A stretch of 64,000 bases of DNA, from contig JBAGRR010000001.1 in the NCBI GenBank assembly GCA_036924835.1, positions 1,674,001-1,738,000 on the forward strand, in the 5' to 3' direction. This document shows, piece by piece, positions 47,615 to 58,627 of the stretch (its first letter is position 1; each line of letters opens with the position of its first letter). Made by a program: the position numbers and the translations under genes. The notes under the pieces are model-generated. The model was given only the letters and a program-made list of their open reading frames with translations, was not told the origin of the DNA and ran no database searches. This DNA comes from Nitrobacteraceae bacterium AZCC 1564. Lineage in GTDB: Bacteria; Pseudomonadota; Alphaproteobacteria; Rhizobiales; Xanthobacteraceae.

Positions 47615-48829
47615 ATGAAATTCCTCACACTCGCAGGCGGAGCGCTGTTTGCGCTCACGGTCTCGTCGGTCACGGCGCAAGCCCAGATTTCCGACGACGT
47701 GGTGAAGCTTGGAGTGCTCACCGACATGTCGAGCCTCTATTCAGACGCAACAGGTCAAGGCTCGGTCACCGCGGTCGAGATGGCCGTCGCAGATTTCGGT
47801 GGCAAGGTCAAAGGCAAACCGATCGAAGTTGTTCACGCCGACCATCAGAACAAGCCGGACGTCGGCTCCAACATCGCTCGCAACTGGTACGACAACGAAA
47901 AGGTCGACGCGATTCTCGACGTGCCGACGTCCTCCGTCGCGCTCGCCGTGCAAAACATCACCCGCGAAAAGAACAAGGTTTTCATCATTTCCGGCGGCGG
48001 ATCGTCAGATCTCACTGGCTCCGCATGTTCGCCGAACGGCATTCACTGGACCTACGATACCTACGCGCTGTCCAATGTCGCCGGCAAAGCGATGGTGAAG
48101 CGCGGCGACGACAAGTGGTTCTTCCTCGCGGCTGACTATGCATTCGGTGCTGCGCTGGAACGCGACGCGGCCAGCATCGTCAAGGCAAGCGGCGGCAAGG
48201 TGCTCGGCTCGATTCGTCATCCGCTGAACACCTCGGACTTCTCATCTTTCCTGCTGCAGGCCCAGGCCTCAAAAGCAAAGGTGATCGGCCTCGCCAATGC
48301 CGGTGGTGATACGACCAATGCGATCAAACAGGCAGCCGAATTCGGTTTGACCAAGGGCGGCCAAAAACTGATTGCTTTGCTACTCGAGATCACCGACTCG
48401 CATTCGATCGGCCTGTCGGACGGACAAGGCTTGATCCTGACTGACGCATTCTATTGGGACCGGGACGATGCCAGCCGCGCATTCTCGAGGAGGTTCTATG
48501 ACAAAGTCGGACACATGCCGACCATGATTCAGGCGGGCCTCTACTCGGCGACGATGCATTACCTCAAGGCAATCGATGCCATCGGCACCGATGATGCGTT
48601 GAAAGCCATCGCCCAGATGAAAGCCACACACATCCATGACTTCTTCACCAAGGACGGCTACATCCGCGATGATGGCCGCATGGTGCATGAGATGCATCTG
48701 TTCGAGCTCAAGAAGCCAAGCGAGTCAAAAGGCGACTGGGATCTCTACAAGCTGATCACGACAGTTCCAGGCGACGAAGCCTTTCGTCCGATGGATCAAG
48801 GCGGCTGTCCGCTCGTCAAAAAGAAATAA
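47615..48829 (+). CDS. ABC transporter substrate-binding protein (branched-chain amino acid type)
   Basis: The 404-residue protein has a signal peptide (MKFLTLAGGALFALTVSSVT, cleavage near AQA) and a Peripla_BP_6 domain beginning VVKLGVLTDMSSLYSDATGQ, with VHADHQNKPDVGSNIARNWY and VFIISGGGSSDLTGSACSPN. This is the LivJ-like group, which binds amino acids, amides or aromatic compounds. No permease or ATPase genes are adjacent, so it is an orphan. The start follows a GGGAGAGG ribosome site. It is followed by a terminator. Confidence 0.9.
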   Translation: MKFLTLAGGALFALTVSSVTAQAQISDDVVKLGVLTDMSSLYSDATGQGSVTAVEMAVADFGGKVKGKPIEVVHADHQNKPDVGSNIARNWYDNEKVDAILDVPTSSVALAVQNITREKNKVFIISGGGSSDLTGSACSPNGIHWTYDTYALSNVAGKAMVKRGDDKWFFLAADYAFGAALERDAASIVKASGGKVLGSIRHPLNTSDFSSFLLQAQASKAKVIGLANAGGDTTNAIKQAAEFGLTKGGQKLIALLLEITDSHSIGLSDGQGLILTDAFYWDRDDASRAFSRRFYDKVGHMPTMIQAGLYSATMHYLKAIDAIGTDDALKAIAQMKATHIHDFFTKDGYIRDDGRMVHEMHLFELKKPSESKGDWDLYKLITTVPGDEAFRPMDQGGCPLVKKK

Positions 48830-48855
48830 CATCATCGCTCAACGCTGGATCGATT

Positions 48856-48882
48856 ACGCCGCGCCGATTTCCGGTGCGGCGT
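48856..48882 (+). terminator. Rho-independent terminator after the binding-protein gene
   Basis: A 10-base stem with one G-T pair (ACGCCGCGCC / GGTGCGGCGT) and a 7-base loop is followed by TTTCGTTTTT. It lies 26 bases past the stop at 48829. Confidence 0.82.
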
Positions 48883-49064
48883 TTTCGTTTTTGCGGTGTC
48901 TCAAAAGCACGAAGCCCTTCGATCTTAGGACAATTGTGGGCGACACGATCTCTCCACAATTTGACCTCAATGAAGATCGTCGCGTCCGTCATCGTTGAAG
49001 CGGGCAGCCAATTCCAGTGCCGGCGTATGGCCGCCCGGAATCCATCTTTTCAAGGATGAGATCG

Positions 49065-49556
49065 ATGAAACGTATCTTGCTCGCTGCAAGCGCGGCGCTG
49101 TCTTTCATTTGTCCCGCTTCCGCTCAACGTGCCAACTACGAACAAATAGTCGCGGCTCATGCCGCGGCAAACGGCTTGCCCGTGGAGCTCGTGCATCGCG
49201 TGATCATGCGAGAGAGTCGCTATAACCCGCGTGCAGTTCACTCCGGCAATTACGGCATGATGCAGATCAAGCTCGCGACCGCGCGAGGTCTTGGCTACAC
49301 GGGCACCGCACAAGGTCTGCTCGATCCCGAAACGAATCTCACTTATGCGGTGAAATATCTTGCTGGCGCTTTTCGGGCCGCCAATGGCAACCATGATCGT
49401 GCTGTCCGCTACTATGCGGGCGGATATTACTACGTCGCGAAACGTCAGCGGCTACAGCACAAACAACAGCCGATTATCAATGCATCGTCTCCACTTATGA
49501 ATGCGAATGCAGAGCAAATTCCAGCCCCTGCTCTACAGCTACAGCCACCGGAGTGA
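49065..49556 (+). CDS. Small lytic transglycosylase (SLT domain)
   Basis: The 163-residue protein has a signal peptide (KRILLAASAALSFICPASAQ) and a short SLT/lysozyme-like domain with the catalytic glutamate in VHRVIMRESRYNPRAV, then NYGMMQIKLATARGLGY and NLTYAVKYLAGAFRAANGNH. Such enzymes cut peptidoglycan between MurNAc and GlcNAc, often to open space for envelope machines. A polar tail of about 35 residues follows. The ATG at 49065 follows AAGGATGAG. No secretion genes adjoin. Confidence 0.88.
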   Translation: MKRILLAASAALSFICPASAQRANYEQIVAAHAAANGLPVELVHRVIMRESRYNPRAVHSGNYGMMQIKLATARGLGYTGTAQGLLDPETNLTYAVKYLAGAFRAANGNHDRAVRYYAGGYYYVAKRQRLQHKQQPIINASSPLMNANAEQIPAPALQLQPPE

Positions 49557-49589
49557 TTAAAGGGTTTAGTATTCGGAGGCTTTGACCTC

Positions 49590-49977
49590 TGTATCGCGCT
49601 GCACAGCATCCGATCCCGGACATGCACGACAGCGCACTCATCAATAAAGAGCTTCCGCCAGCCATCCACCTGATCGAGCAAGGCGACGGAAGTTGATCGG
49701 CCAAGCATCACCGGCCCTGCAGCGCGTAAGCCTGCAGGCCTGTGCTGGTCAATACGTCGAGGTCCAGGGCTGACCACGCATGGTCAGCGGCGTGCGGTGC
49801 TCGGCGATCCAGCGACCGACGCTGATCTGCCAAAACGTATCGGGATCGGTCAGCAGCCAATGTCCACCGGCCAGGAAGACGACATAGATGAGCAGCCCGA
49901 TCCAGAGCGGCAGTGTGCGCTGCACAGCGCGCGAAGATTCGGCCAGTCTGCGCTCATATTGGCGCGCGTTTCATTGG
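49590..49977 (-). pseudogene. Remnant of a polytopic membrane protein gene (large internal deletion)
   Basis: On the minus strand, 49767-49970 encodes an N-terminal-like piece with a membrane helix and the segment LPLWIGLLIYVVFLAGGHWL followed by DPDTFWQISVGRWIAEHRT, ending at a stop after PWTSTY. Downstream (about 49600-49735) another frame gives a C-terminal-like piece, LLDQVDGWRKLFIDECAVVH. From memory, both ends resemble a large hydrophobic protein family common in Bradyrhizobium (glycosyltransferase-39-like). The middle of several hundred residues is missing and the frames disagree. Repeat copy F begins directly at the 5' edge. Homology is recalled, not searched. Confidence 0.5.
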
Positions 49978-50145
49978 CTAGTGGTCCGATTCTAACGTTC
50001 GCATCCGTCTCGGCGGGCACCTTTGCGAACGTTAGAATCGAAAGACCACTAGCAAATATAAGATTCTAGTGGAGCTTTAGGATTTGACGTTCGCATCATG
50101 AATTCGCAGCAAGCAGGGTAGAGGACGTCAAATCCGCTCCACTAG
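49978..50145 (+). repeat. CTAG-bounded two-hairpin repeat, copy F
   Basis: Copy F lies between the membrane-protein remnant and the TPP riboswitch. Hairpin 1 (49978-50052) pairs CTAGTGGTC with GACCACTAG and CGATTCTAACGTTCGC with its perfect complement, with the AAA bulge on the 3' arm. The spacer is CAAATATAAGATT. Hairpin 2 (50066-50145) pairs CTAGTGGAGC with GCTCCACTAG and GGATTTGACGT with ACGTCAAATCC, with a TTTA bulge on the 5' arm. Compared with A and C, both hairpins have CGTTCGC in place of CATTCGC, with the opposite arms changed to match. Confidence 0.9.
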
Positions 50146-50242
50146 GACGGCACGCATCGGAGATATGCTGATATGCGGCTCGCAAAGCGGTGAATTAGAT
50201 GTGGAAACATTGACATCACGTCACTTACGCTTAACATAGAGG

Positions 50243-50336
50243 TTGTTCCGAGGGGTGCTCCGGCAGGGAGCTGAGATACCGCGATGGCGCGGTGACCCTT
50301 TGAACCTGATCCGGGTCATGCCGGCGAAGGGACAGG
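50243..50336 (+). promoter_or_regulatory. TPP (THI-box) riboswitch
   Basis: The element has the conserved TPP-aptamer blocks GGGGTGCTC, GGGAGCTGAGATA, CCCTTTGAACCTGATCCGGG, TCATGCCGGCGAAGGGA. It precedes thiO with the start codon only one base past its end, and its 3' strand AAGGGACAGG is also the only plausible ribosome site. When TPP is bound, the closed P1 helix would hide that site, so control is probably at translation initiation of the thi operon. Confidence 0.96.
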
Positions 50337-50337
50337 G

Positions 50338-51360
50338 ATGTTGCAGAAATCGTCTTCTCCCCAGTGGGGATCTTCAGTCAATATTATTGGTGCCGGAATC
50401 GCAGGCAGTTGGCATGCGTTACTGTTCGCGCGCGCGGGCTACAAGGTTACCGTCCACGAGCGCGATGATGTCGCGATGACACAGGCGACGAGCCATTTCG
50501 CCGGTGGCATGCTGGCGCCGTGGTGCGAACGCGAGGGCTCCGAGCCCGTGATCACCCGTCTAGGCATCCGCTCGCTGGATCTGTGGCGCGAACTTCTGCC
50601 AGAGACCCCATTCAACGGTTCGCTTGTGGTCGCCCACCCTCGCGACCGCGCTGATTTTGAGCGCTTCGCCAAACTGACCACAGACCATGAGCGCCTTAGT
50701 GCTGACGGGATCGCCCGCCTTGAGCCATCGCTCGATGGCCGGTTTCGCGAGGCCTTGTTCTTCGCCGGTGAAGGCCATGTCGAGCCGCGCCGCGTGCTGC
50801 CGAAGTTGCATGAGATGCTGGCTGCAGCCGGCGGCGAAATCCGCTTTCGCTCGGACTGCGATCCGGACGCGTTCGCGGATAGCGGCATCCTGATTGACTG
50901 CCGCGGCTTGAGCGCGCGCGACAAGTTTCCCGATCTTCGTGGCGTCAAAGGTGAAATGATCATCGTGGAGACGGATGAAGTGCAACTGGCACGCCCGGTG
51001 CGAATACTCCATCCGCGCTGGACGCTCTACGTCATCCCGCGTGACAACAACCGTTTCATGCTCGGCGCGACATCGATCGAGAGCGAGGACGATCGCGTAA
51101 GCGTGCGCTCCGCACTCGAACTGCTGACCGCCGCCTATGCCGTCCACCCGGCCTTCGCCGAAGCCCGCATCATCGAGCTTGGCGTCGGCCTTCGCCCCGC
51201 TTTCCCCGACAATCTGCCGCGCATCGCCATCGACGGTGCAAGGATTTCCGTCAACGGACTCTATCGCCACGGCTTTCTGCTGGCGCCAGCGCTCGCGGAA
51301 TTGACCCTGTCCTATGTGCAGCGCGGCCTCATCCACAACGAGGTGATGCAATGTTCCTGA
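50338..51360 (+). CDS. thiO: Glycine oxidase ThiO
   Basis: ThiO is an FAD enzyme that oxidises glycine to the imine used by ThiG to build the thiazole of thiamine in aerobic bacteria. The 340-residue product has the dinucleotide fold VNIIGAGIAGSWHALLFARA, VTVHERDD, HFAGGMLAPWCE and the C-terminal IELGVGLRPAFPDNLPRIAI. The start directly follows the TPP riboswitch. Its end overlaps thiS by 10 bases, implying coupled translation. Confidence 0.93.
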   Translation: MLQKSSSPQWGSSVNIIGAGIAGSWHALLFARAGYKVTVHERDDVAMTQATSHFAGGMLAPWCEREGSEPVITRLGIRSLDLWRELLPETPFNGSLVVAHPRDRADFERFAKLTTDHERLSADGIARLEPSLDGRFREALFFAGEGHVEPRRVLPKLHEMLAAAGGEIRFRSDCDPDAFADSGILIDCRGLSARDKFPDLRGVKGEMIIVETDEVQLARPVRILHPRWTLYVIPRDNNRFMLGATSIESEDDRVSVRSALELLTAAYAVHPAFAEARIIELGVGLRPAFPDNLPRIAIDGARISVNGLYRHGFLLAPALAELTLSYVQRGLIHNEVMQCS

Positions 51361-51548
51361 TCGTCAACGGCGAACGCCGCGAGACCACGGCCACGCGCGT
51401 CGACGCGCTGCTGGCCGAACTCGAATACGAAGGCACGCACCTGGCCGTCGCAGTGAACTATGACGTAGTCCCTCGCGCGCGATGGTCGGAAACACCGCTC
51501 AATGACAACGATGCCGTCGAAATCCTCACGCCCCGGCAGGGAGGATGA
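51351..51548 (+). CDS. thiS: Sulfur carrier protein ThiS
   Basis: ThiS is a ubiquitin-fold carrier whose C-terminal Gly-Gly is adenylated and thiocarboxylated to deliver sulfur for the thiazole ring. The 65-residue protein starts [20 protein letters not shown] and ends LTPRQGG, with the required terminal GG. It overlaps thiO by 10 bases and thiG by four. Confidence 0.95.
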   Translation: MFLIVNGERRETTATRVDALLAELEYEGTHLAVAVNYDVVPRARWSETPLNDNDAVEILTPRQGG

Positions 51549-52331
51549 CCATGGCCGCTAAGACCGTGAAATTCTACGACAGGGAATTTTCTTCCCGCTT
51601 CCTGATCGGCAGTGCGCTCTATCCGTCTCCGAAGATCATGCAGGACGCGATCCGCGCAGCAGGAAGTGAGATCGTTACCGTTTCCGTGCGCCGCGAAGCT
51701 GCGGGCGGCAAGACTGGCGACGCGTTCTGGTCGCTGATCCGGGAGCTGAGCGTCACAGTGCTGCCGAACACCGCCGGCTGCAGGAGCGTGCGAGAAGCGG
51801 TCACGACCGCAAAGCTTGCGCGCGAGTTGTTCGGCACGTCCTGGATCAAGTTGGAAGTCATCGCCGACGATGAAACATTACAACCCGATGTCGTCGGGCT
51901 TGTGGAAGCCGCAAACATCCTGATCAATGATGGCTTCGAGGTGTTTCCTTATTGTACCGAAGATCTGTCGGTGGCACAGCGCCTTGTCGATGCAGGATGC
52001 AAGGTCGTGATGCCATGGGCATCCCCCATTGGCAGCGCGCGCGGTGTCACCAATCGCGACGCGCTCAAACTTCTGCGGCAGCGATTGCCTGACATCACGC
52101 TGGTGGTCGATGCCGGCATCGGCGCGCCATCTCACGCCGCTGAAGCGCTCGAGCTCGGCTTCGATGCGGTGTTGCTCAACACCGCGGTCGCCAAGGCTGA
52201 CGATCCCGTCACGATGGCTCATGCCTTCCGCCTTGCGATCGAAGCTGGACGCGCTGGTTTCGAGGCCGGCCTGATGGGCGCGCGCGACTTTGCTTCTCCT
52301 TCAACCCCAGTCGTTGGGACACCATTCTGGC

Positions 52332-52345
<14 letters not shown>
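51545..52345 (+). CDS. thiG: Thiazole synthase ThiG
   Basis: ThiG is a TIM-barrel enzyme that forms the thiazole phosphate from deoxyxylulose 5-phosphate, ThiS thiocarboxylate and the glycine imine. The 266-residue product has [41 protein letters not shown], the catalytic lysine in [11 protein letters not shown], and [15 protein letters not shown] near the phosphate site. It overlaps thiS at the start and thiE at the end (14 bases). Confidence 0.96.
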
Positions 52346-54870
<2,525 letters not shown>

Positions 54871-54893
54871 ACCATCTCGCGATCTAAATAGAC

Positions 54894-54922
54894 AAAAAGG
54901 CCGGGCAATGCCCGGCCTTTTT
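54894..54922 (+). terminator. Rho-independent terminator of the thi operon
   Basis: A perfect 13-base stem (AAAAAGGCCGGGC / GCCCGGCCTTTTT) with a 3-base loop begins 23 bases past the thiC stop and is followed by a T-rich tract. Confidence 0.93.
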
Positions 54923-55049
54923 TGTGTGTCCCTTTGGACGGCCGAGTTTGGCTCGGCGGAGTTGAACGATCCTGGTGTGCTCGTTGGTCTCCGATCTGCT
55001 GATCTTTGCCCTGCGCACTGCTATGGCTATGCTTCGATTCTGAGGATTA

Positions 55050-55334
55050 ATGTTTATGACTTCACCATCGAAATTCGTTGTTATCAGCTTGGGCCTCTTT
55101 GCCTGCTCCGCCCCAACACTTGCCGCCAAACTGACCGCTGCCGATCGCGCCTGGATCAACACCTGCATCGATCAGCGCAAATCGAGCAAAGAGCAGCCCG
55201 AGAAGTTGCGAAAGTACTGCACCTGCATGCAGGAGGTCGTGGAGGATAACCAGCCGTTCGAGAACATCACGGCACTGGAGCGAACGTATCCGCCGGCGCA
55301 TGAGATGTGCTGGAAAGAGGCGGGACGGAAGTAA
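55050..55334 (+). CDS. Small secreted cysteine-containing protein, function unknown
   Basis: The 94-residue product has a signal peptide (KFVVISLGLFACSAPTLAAK) and a mature part of about 68 residues with four cysteines (TCIDQ, YCTCMQEV, EMCWKE), suggesting a small disulfide-bonded periplasmic fold. An ATG at 55056 (MTSPSKF) is a second possible start. Such proteins are common and uncharacterised in Bradyrhizobiaceae. It stands between the thi terminator and the YeeE pair. Confidence 0.65.
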   Translation: MFMTSPSKFVVISLGLFACSAPTLAAKLTAADRAWINTCIDQRKSSKEQPEKLRKYCTCMQEVVEDNQPFENITALERTYPPAHEMCWKEAGRK

Positions 55335-55409
55335 GCCTGTCGGCACATCTTGCTTGACCTCGTACGCTCCAAGATTATGTGGAGCGTACAAACATGAGAG
55401 GTCTAGCCC

Positions 55410-55838
55410 ATGCACAACATCACGCCTCTCTCCGGGCTACTTGGCGGCGCACTGATCGGACTTGCCGCATCAGCGCTGATGCTACTGACCGGCCGCATCG
55501 CGGGTATCAGCGGTATCTTCGGTGGAATGCTCCAATCCGGCGCACGTGATCGCGCGTGGCGGCTCGCTTTCGTTGCGGGGCTGATCGCAGCACCTCTCAT
55601 TGCGGCGTTGGCGTTCAGCGTCCCCCTCCCTGTTCCTGTAATGCCGGCCAGCCTGATCCTCGTCGCGATTGCGGGCCTGTTGGTCGGGTTCGGCAGCCGA
55701 ATGGGAGGCGGCTGCACATCGGGCCATGGCGTGTGCGGCATCGCTCGGCTGTCGGCGCGCTCGATGGTGGCCACGGTGATCTTCATGGCCGCGGCTATCG
55801 CAACGGTTGCCATCGTACGTCACATGATCGGAGGTTGA
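55410..55838 (+). CDS. YeeE/YedE family transporter, first half
   Basis: The 142-residue membrane protein has helices LLGGALIGLAASALMLLTGR, AGLIAAPLIAALAFSVPLPV and ILVAIAGLLVGFGSRMGGGC. The motif GSRMGGGCTSGHGVCGIARL is the conserved Cys-containing signature of YeeE/YedE (thiosulfate/sulfur) transporters. It ends 2 bases before a second half-size gene, so the two probably form one heteromeric sulfur transporter. Confidence 0.87.
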   Translation: MHNITPLSGLLGGALIGLAASALMLLTGRIAGISGIFGGMLQSGARDRAWRLAFVAGLIAAPLIAALAFSVPLPVPVMPASLILVAIAGLLVGFGSRMGGGCTSGHGVCGIARLSARSMVATVIFMAAAIATVAIVRHMIGG

Positions 55839-55840
55839 TC

Positions 55841-56305
55841 ATGCCGCTTGTTCTCGCAAGCTTTGTCTGCGGCCTTATCTTCAGCGCAGGACTGCTCATT
55901 TCGGGCATGACGCAGACCGGAAAGGTCCTGGGCTTCCTTGACATCTTTGGCGCGTGGGATGCGACGCTGGCCTTCGTGATGGCCGGAGCAGTTGCTATCT
56001 CAAGCATCGGCTTTGCATTGGCTAAGCGGCGCGGCACGCCCATTCTCGCGGCACAAAGTCTATGGCCAACGCGACGCGATATCGATGCCCACCTCGTCGT
56101 CGGCGCAGCGCTCTTCGGTGTGGGCTGGGGTCTGGTTGGTCTCTGCCCCGGCCCGGCACTGGTCAATCTCGTCGGTCTTAGCCTGCCCGTGATCGTATTT
56201 GTCGCCGCCATGGCCGCTGGCATGCTGGGCTTTGAGGCGTGGGATAAGCGTAAGCTTTCCGGGGTCTCGACGGAGCAAACCACCGTCGCGACCGTCGATG
56301 GCTGA
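55841..56305 (+). CDS. YeeE/YedE family transporter, second half (DUF6691-like)
   Basis: The 154-residue membrane protein starts at 55841 (MPLVLASFVCGLIFSAGLLI) after a GGAGGT ribosome site. It has the segments ISGMTQTGKVLGFLDIFGAW and GAALFGVGWGLVGLCPGPAL, which match the second half of the YeeE fold. The Cys in GLCPGP corresponds to the second signature. A longer open frame upstream (from 55556) is the shadow of the first gene. The substrate is likely thiosulfate or another sulfur compound by family, not proven. Confidence 0.87.
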   Translation: MPLVLASFVCGLIFSAGLLISGMTQTGKVLGFLDIFGAWDATLAFVMAGAVAISSIGFALAKRRGTPILAAQSLWPTRRDIDAHLVVGAALFGVGWGLVGLCPGPALVNLVGLSLPVIVFVAAMAAGMLGFEAWDKRKLSGVSTEQTTVATVDG

Positions 56306-56341
56306 GGCGCCTTTCGTCAAAGAAAAGCGCCTCGCACCGAA

Positions 56342-56782
56342 TTACTTCATGGTAATCGCCAGTCCGCTCAGATCTGCGTTGGCCATCAGTCCGTATTGCC
56401 GGCCGGAAAGCTCCAGCACTGCGCCCTTCTGATTGGTGAGCACGATGGCGCGTGCGCCACCACCAATCGCAAGGCCAGCTCCGGCAGCGCCATATACACC
56501 GGCCACGTCGGAAGGCCGGTTAATGTTGCTCACCCGGCCACGCAGCACCGTCTTTGAGCCGCCGAACACGAGACCGTAGTCAATTCCTCCGACGGACAGC
56601 GCATAGCTTCTGCCGCGAAAGTTGAGCGTGCCGCCGCCGCCTGAACCACCGATGAACCAGCCGCCCTTGTAGATGGTGAGGCTTACGGTCCCGCTATCGG
56701 CCTGGGCGGAGGACGAGAAACTGAACCCGGCGAGCATTGCCAGGGCAATCAGCGCGACACGAATAGTAGATGAAAGCGGCAT
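56342..56782 (-). CDS. Secreted glycine-rich protein, function unknown
   Basis: The 146-residue protein starts at 56782 (after GGAG) with a signal peptide (IALAMLAGFSFSSSAQA). The mature part looks beta-rich with repeated glycines (GGWFIGGSGGGGTLNFRGRS, YGAAGAGLAIGGGARAIVLT, LELSGRQYGLMANADLSGLA). I know of similar uncharacterised small secreted proteins in Bradyrhizobium but cannot name a family with confidence. It is convergent with the YeeE pair. Confidence 0.65.
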   Translation of the reverse strand: MPLSSTIRVALIALAMLAGFSFSSSAQADSGTVSLTIYKGGWFIGGSGGGGTLNFRGRSYALSVGGIDYGLVFGGSKTVLRGRVSNINRPSDVAGVYGAAGAGLAIGGGARAIVLTNQKGAVLELSGRQYGLMANADLSGLAITMK

Positions 56783-57006
56783 GAAGATTTCTCCGTGCAA
56801 TGGCCGTGAAGAGATGCGCAAAACGCAAAAGCGGAGTGGACCTTAGCGCATCGAACAGATTCGCAAACGCGATTCATCCCGCATGAATGAGCTTGCATGT
56901 TGCCCATCCGGACCAATGCAATGGCGAATCATTTCCCAAATAAAACGAGGCTCGCTTGGCACGAGCCCCGATGATCTTTAGCACCCGATCCGAAAAAATG
57001 AAGCAA

Positions 57007-57273
57007 TCAACCAAACCGTGCTCTGCTCCGCTCTCGCGCTTTCTCGGCTTCAACCTCGCGATCACGTGGCGGCGCCATAGTCTCAAGCGAGGTTAGCAGG
57101 CGGCGCGCGGCATCAGAAACCTCAGTGACCGCACGGTTGAATGCCGCTTCGTTCGCTCTTGAAGGCGCGTTGAAGCCGGAGAGCTTCCGCACGAACTGCA
57201 GCGCGGAAGCGTGTATCTCGTCCTCGGTCGCCGGCGGCTCGAAGTTGAAGAGCGTTTTAATATTGCGGCACAT
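57007..57273 (-). CDS. DUF2277 family protein
   Basis: The 88-residue protein starts MCRNIKTLFNFEPPATEDEI, the characteristic beginning of DUF2277, and continues ASALQFVRKLSGFNAPSRAN. The function of the family is unknown. It has a basic, charged C-terminus. It lies downstream of bfr on the same strand, 67 bases after its stop. Confidence 0.9.
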   Translation of the reverse strand: MCRNIKTLFNFEPPATEDEIHASALQFVRKLSGFNAPSRANEAAFNRAVTEVSDAARRLLTSLETMAPPRDREVEAEKARERSRARFG

Positions 57274-57340
57274 GTTGGCTCCTTCGCCAGTATGACCACG
57301 TCTTCAAGGCGAAACCGCTGAGAACCGAGAGCAACTCCGC

Positions 57341-57829
57341 TCAGTGATCCTCTTTTTCCAAACCACCAATGTGCTTCTGGGTGTAGAGTTCAAGGCCAAT
57401 GCGGTTGATCAGATCGAGTTGGGTCTCAAGGAAATCGATGTGTTCTTCCTCGTCCTTCATCAGGCTCTCGAACAGATCGCGCGAGACGTAATCCTTGACG
57501 CCATGGCAGTAGGTCGCGGCCTCCTGGTAGAGATCGCGTGCGCCGTGTTCCGCCGCAAGATCACACTCGATGATCTCCTTCACATTCTGGCCGATCCGGA
57601 GCGGATCCAGAACTTGCATGTTCGGAAACCCGTCAAGGAATAGAATCCTGTCCGTGAAGCGGTCGGCATGATGCATCTCCTCGATGGATTCTTTGCGCCA
57701 CACCTTGGCCATCTCGTTGAGGCCCCAGTTGTCCAGCAGGCGGTAATGCAGCCAATACTGGTTGATCGCCGTGAGTTCGCTGCGTAGGCCCTTGTTGAGA
57801 TATTCGATGACCCTCGCGTCGCCTTGCAT
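57341..57829 (-). CDS. bfr: Bacterioferritin
   Basis: Bacterioferritin stores iron as a 24-subunit heme-containing cage. The 162-residue product starts at 57829 ([20 protein letters not shown]) with ferroxidase residues in [35 protein letters not shown] and [18 protein letters not shown]. The upstream ATG at 57859 would add 10 residues. A 19-base palindrome of the iron-control type lies 47 bases upstream of the start, so Irr control is likely. It forms a set with the bfd gene upstream. Confidence 0.96.
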   Translation of the reverse strand: MQGDARVIEYLNKGLRSELTAINQYWLHYRLLDNWGLNEMAKVWRKESIEEMHHADRFTDRILFLDGFPNMQVLDPLRIGQNVKEIIECDLAAEHGARDLYQEAATYCHGVKDYVSRDLFESLMKDEEEHIDFLETQLDLINRIGLELYTQKHIGGLEKEDH

Positions 57830-57875
57830 GATGCACTCCATTGCAGGGAACCGCCTCAAACGGTCCCGAAATCCA

Positions 57876-57894
57876 ATTTAGAAACGTTCTAAAT
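57876..57894 (-). promoter_or_regulatory. Iron control element (Irr-type box) upstream of bfr
   Basis: The palindrome ATTTAGAAACGTTCTAAAT has 8-base arms around a 3-base centre. It matches the iron control element bound by the heme-regulated repressor/activator Irr in Bradyrhizobium and its relatives. It lies between bfd and bfr, 47 bases from the bfr start. Confidence 0.78.
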
Positions 57895-57963
57895 CAGATC
57901 GCAACAGAGAACAAGCGCCTTTCAGGCTTTGGCCGAGGCTGGGGATAAGGTTCCGTCGAGAGA

Positions 57964-58233
57964 TCAGGCAGCGATCTCAGCGGGCAGTACCACGGCGGGG
58001 TGATGCGTGTGGGTCGCAGCCTGCTCCTGGGAGTGCGGGCAGCCGGCACAGCAAGCCTTCGCACAGGGGCCGAGCGCCTCGTCCATGATTTTCTTGATGG
58101 TGCGCGCACAGCGGCCGCATTGAGCGCTGCAGCCGAGGCAGCCATAGACCTGCCCGGCAGTACGCGGCAGGTCCTTAACCACCGCACTACGCACGTCGTG
58201 GTCGGTCAGCACGTTACAGGAACAAACGATCAT
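57964..58233 (-). CDS. bfd: Bacterioferritin-associated ferredoxin (BFD-like)
   Basis: Bfd carries a [2Fe-2S] cluster and reduces ferric iron in bacterioferritin so that it can be released. The 89-residue protein starts at 58233 (MIVCSCNVLTDHDVRSAVV) with the cluster cysteines in CSC near the N-terminus and in YGCLGCSAQCGRCARTIKK. An unusual C-terminal part (GPCAKACCAGCPHSQ and a His-rich tail) adds four more cysteines. It lies directly upstream of bfr. Confidence 0.88.
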   Translation of the reverse strand: MIVCSCNVLTDHDVRSAVVKDLPRTAGQVYGCLGCSAQCGRCARTIKKIMDEALGPCAKACCAGCPHSQEQAATHTHHPAVVLPAEIAA

Positions 58234-58352
58234 GGATTGATTGGAAAACCTGTGAGGACGTTGATCCATCGATATTTCAGCGGGGCGCTGGATGCAAAAG
58301 CAAAACAGCCAGTTTTAAGCTATTCCAAACTAGCAACCGTACGCTGTTCATA

Positions 58353-58368
58353 TTGGAATCGATCTAAA
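58353..58368. promoter_or_regulatory. Possible degenerate iron box upstream of bfd
   Basis: TTGGAATCGATCTAAA, 120 bases upstream of bfd, partly resembles the iron control element seen at bfr. A second partly similar stretch (about 58311-58330) is closer. Both are weak matches found by eye. Confidence 0.3.
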
Positions 58369-58452
58369 GAGATGTGTGCGTCACTTGCGCTCGGCAAAAT
58401 GTTGTTTGCGCCAATATGCAGCGCTGTGGCTAAGGTGAAAAAACAAACGCAG

Positions 58453-58615
58453 CTAATGTCCCGAATCCGAAGTTCGCCTCATACTGCAGCGCGCCTCGTA
58501 GCGAACTTCGGATTCGAAAGGACACGAGCAACCTATAATTCTAGTGTGGTTCAGGTTCCGAAGTTCGCTTGGACTCGCCGTGAAAATGAAGCGAACTTCT
58601 GAACCACCACACAAG
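58453..58615 (+). repeat. CTAG-bounded two-hairpin repeat, copy G
   Basis: Copy G ends 12 bases before the PPOX flavoprotein gene. Hairpin 1 (58453-58528) has decayed feet (CTAA and CGAG) but a perfect inner stem, CGAATCCGAAGTTCGC with its complement, and the AAA bulge on the 3' arm. The spacer is CAACCTATAATT. Hairpin 2 (58541-58615) starts CTAGTGTGGT, ends CAAG in place of CTAG, and has the core GAAGTTCGC with a TCA bulge on the 5' arm. It belongs to the D/E subfamily. Confidence 0.87.
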
Positions 58616-58627
58616 GGAGCGTGAGTA

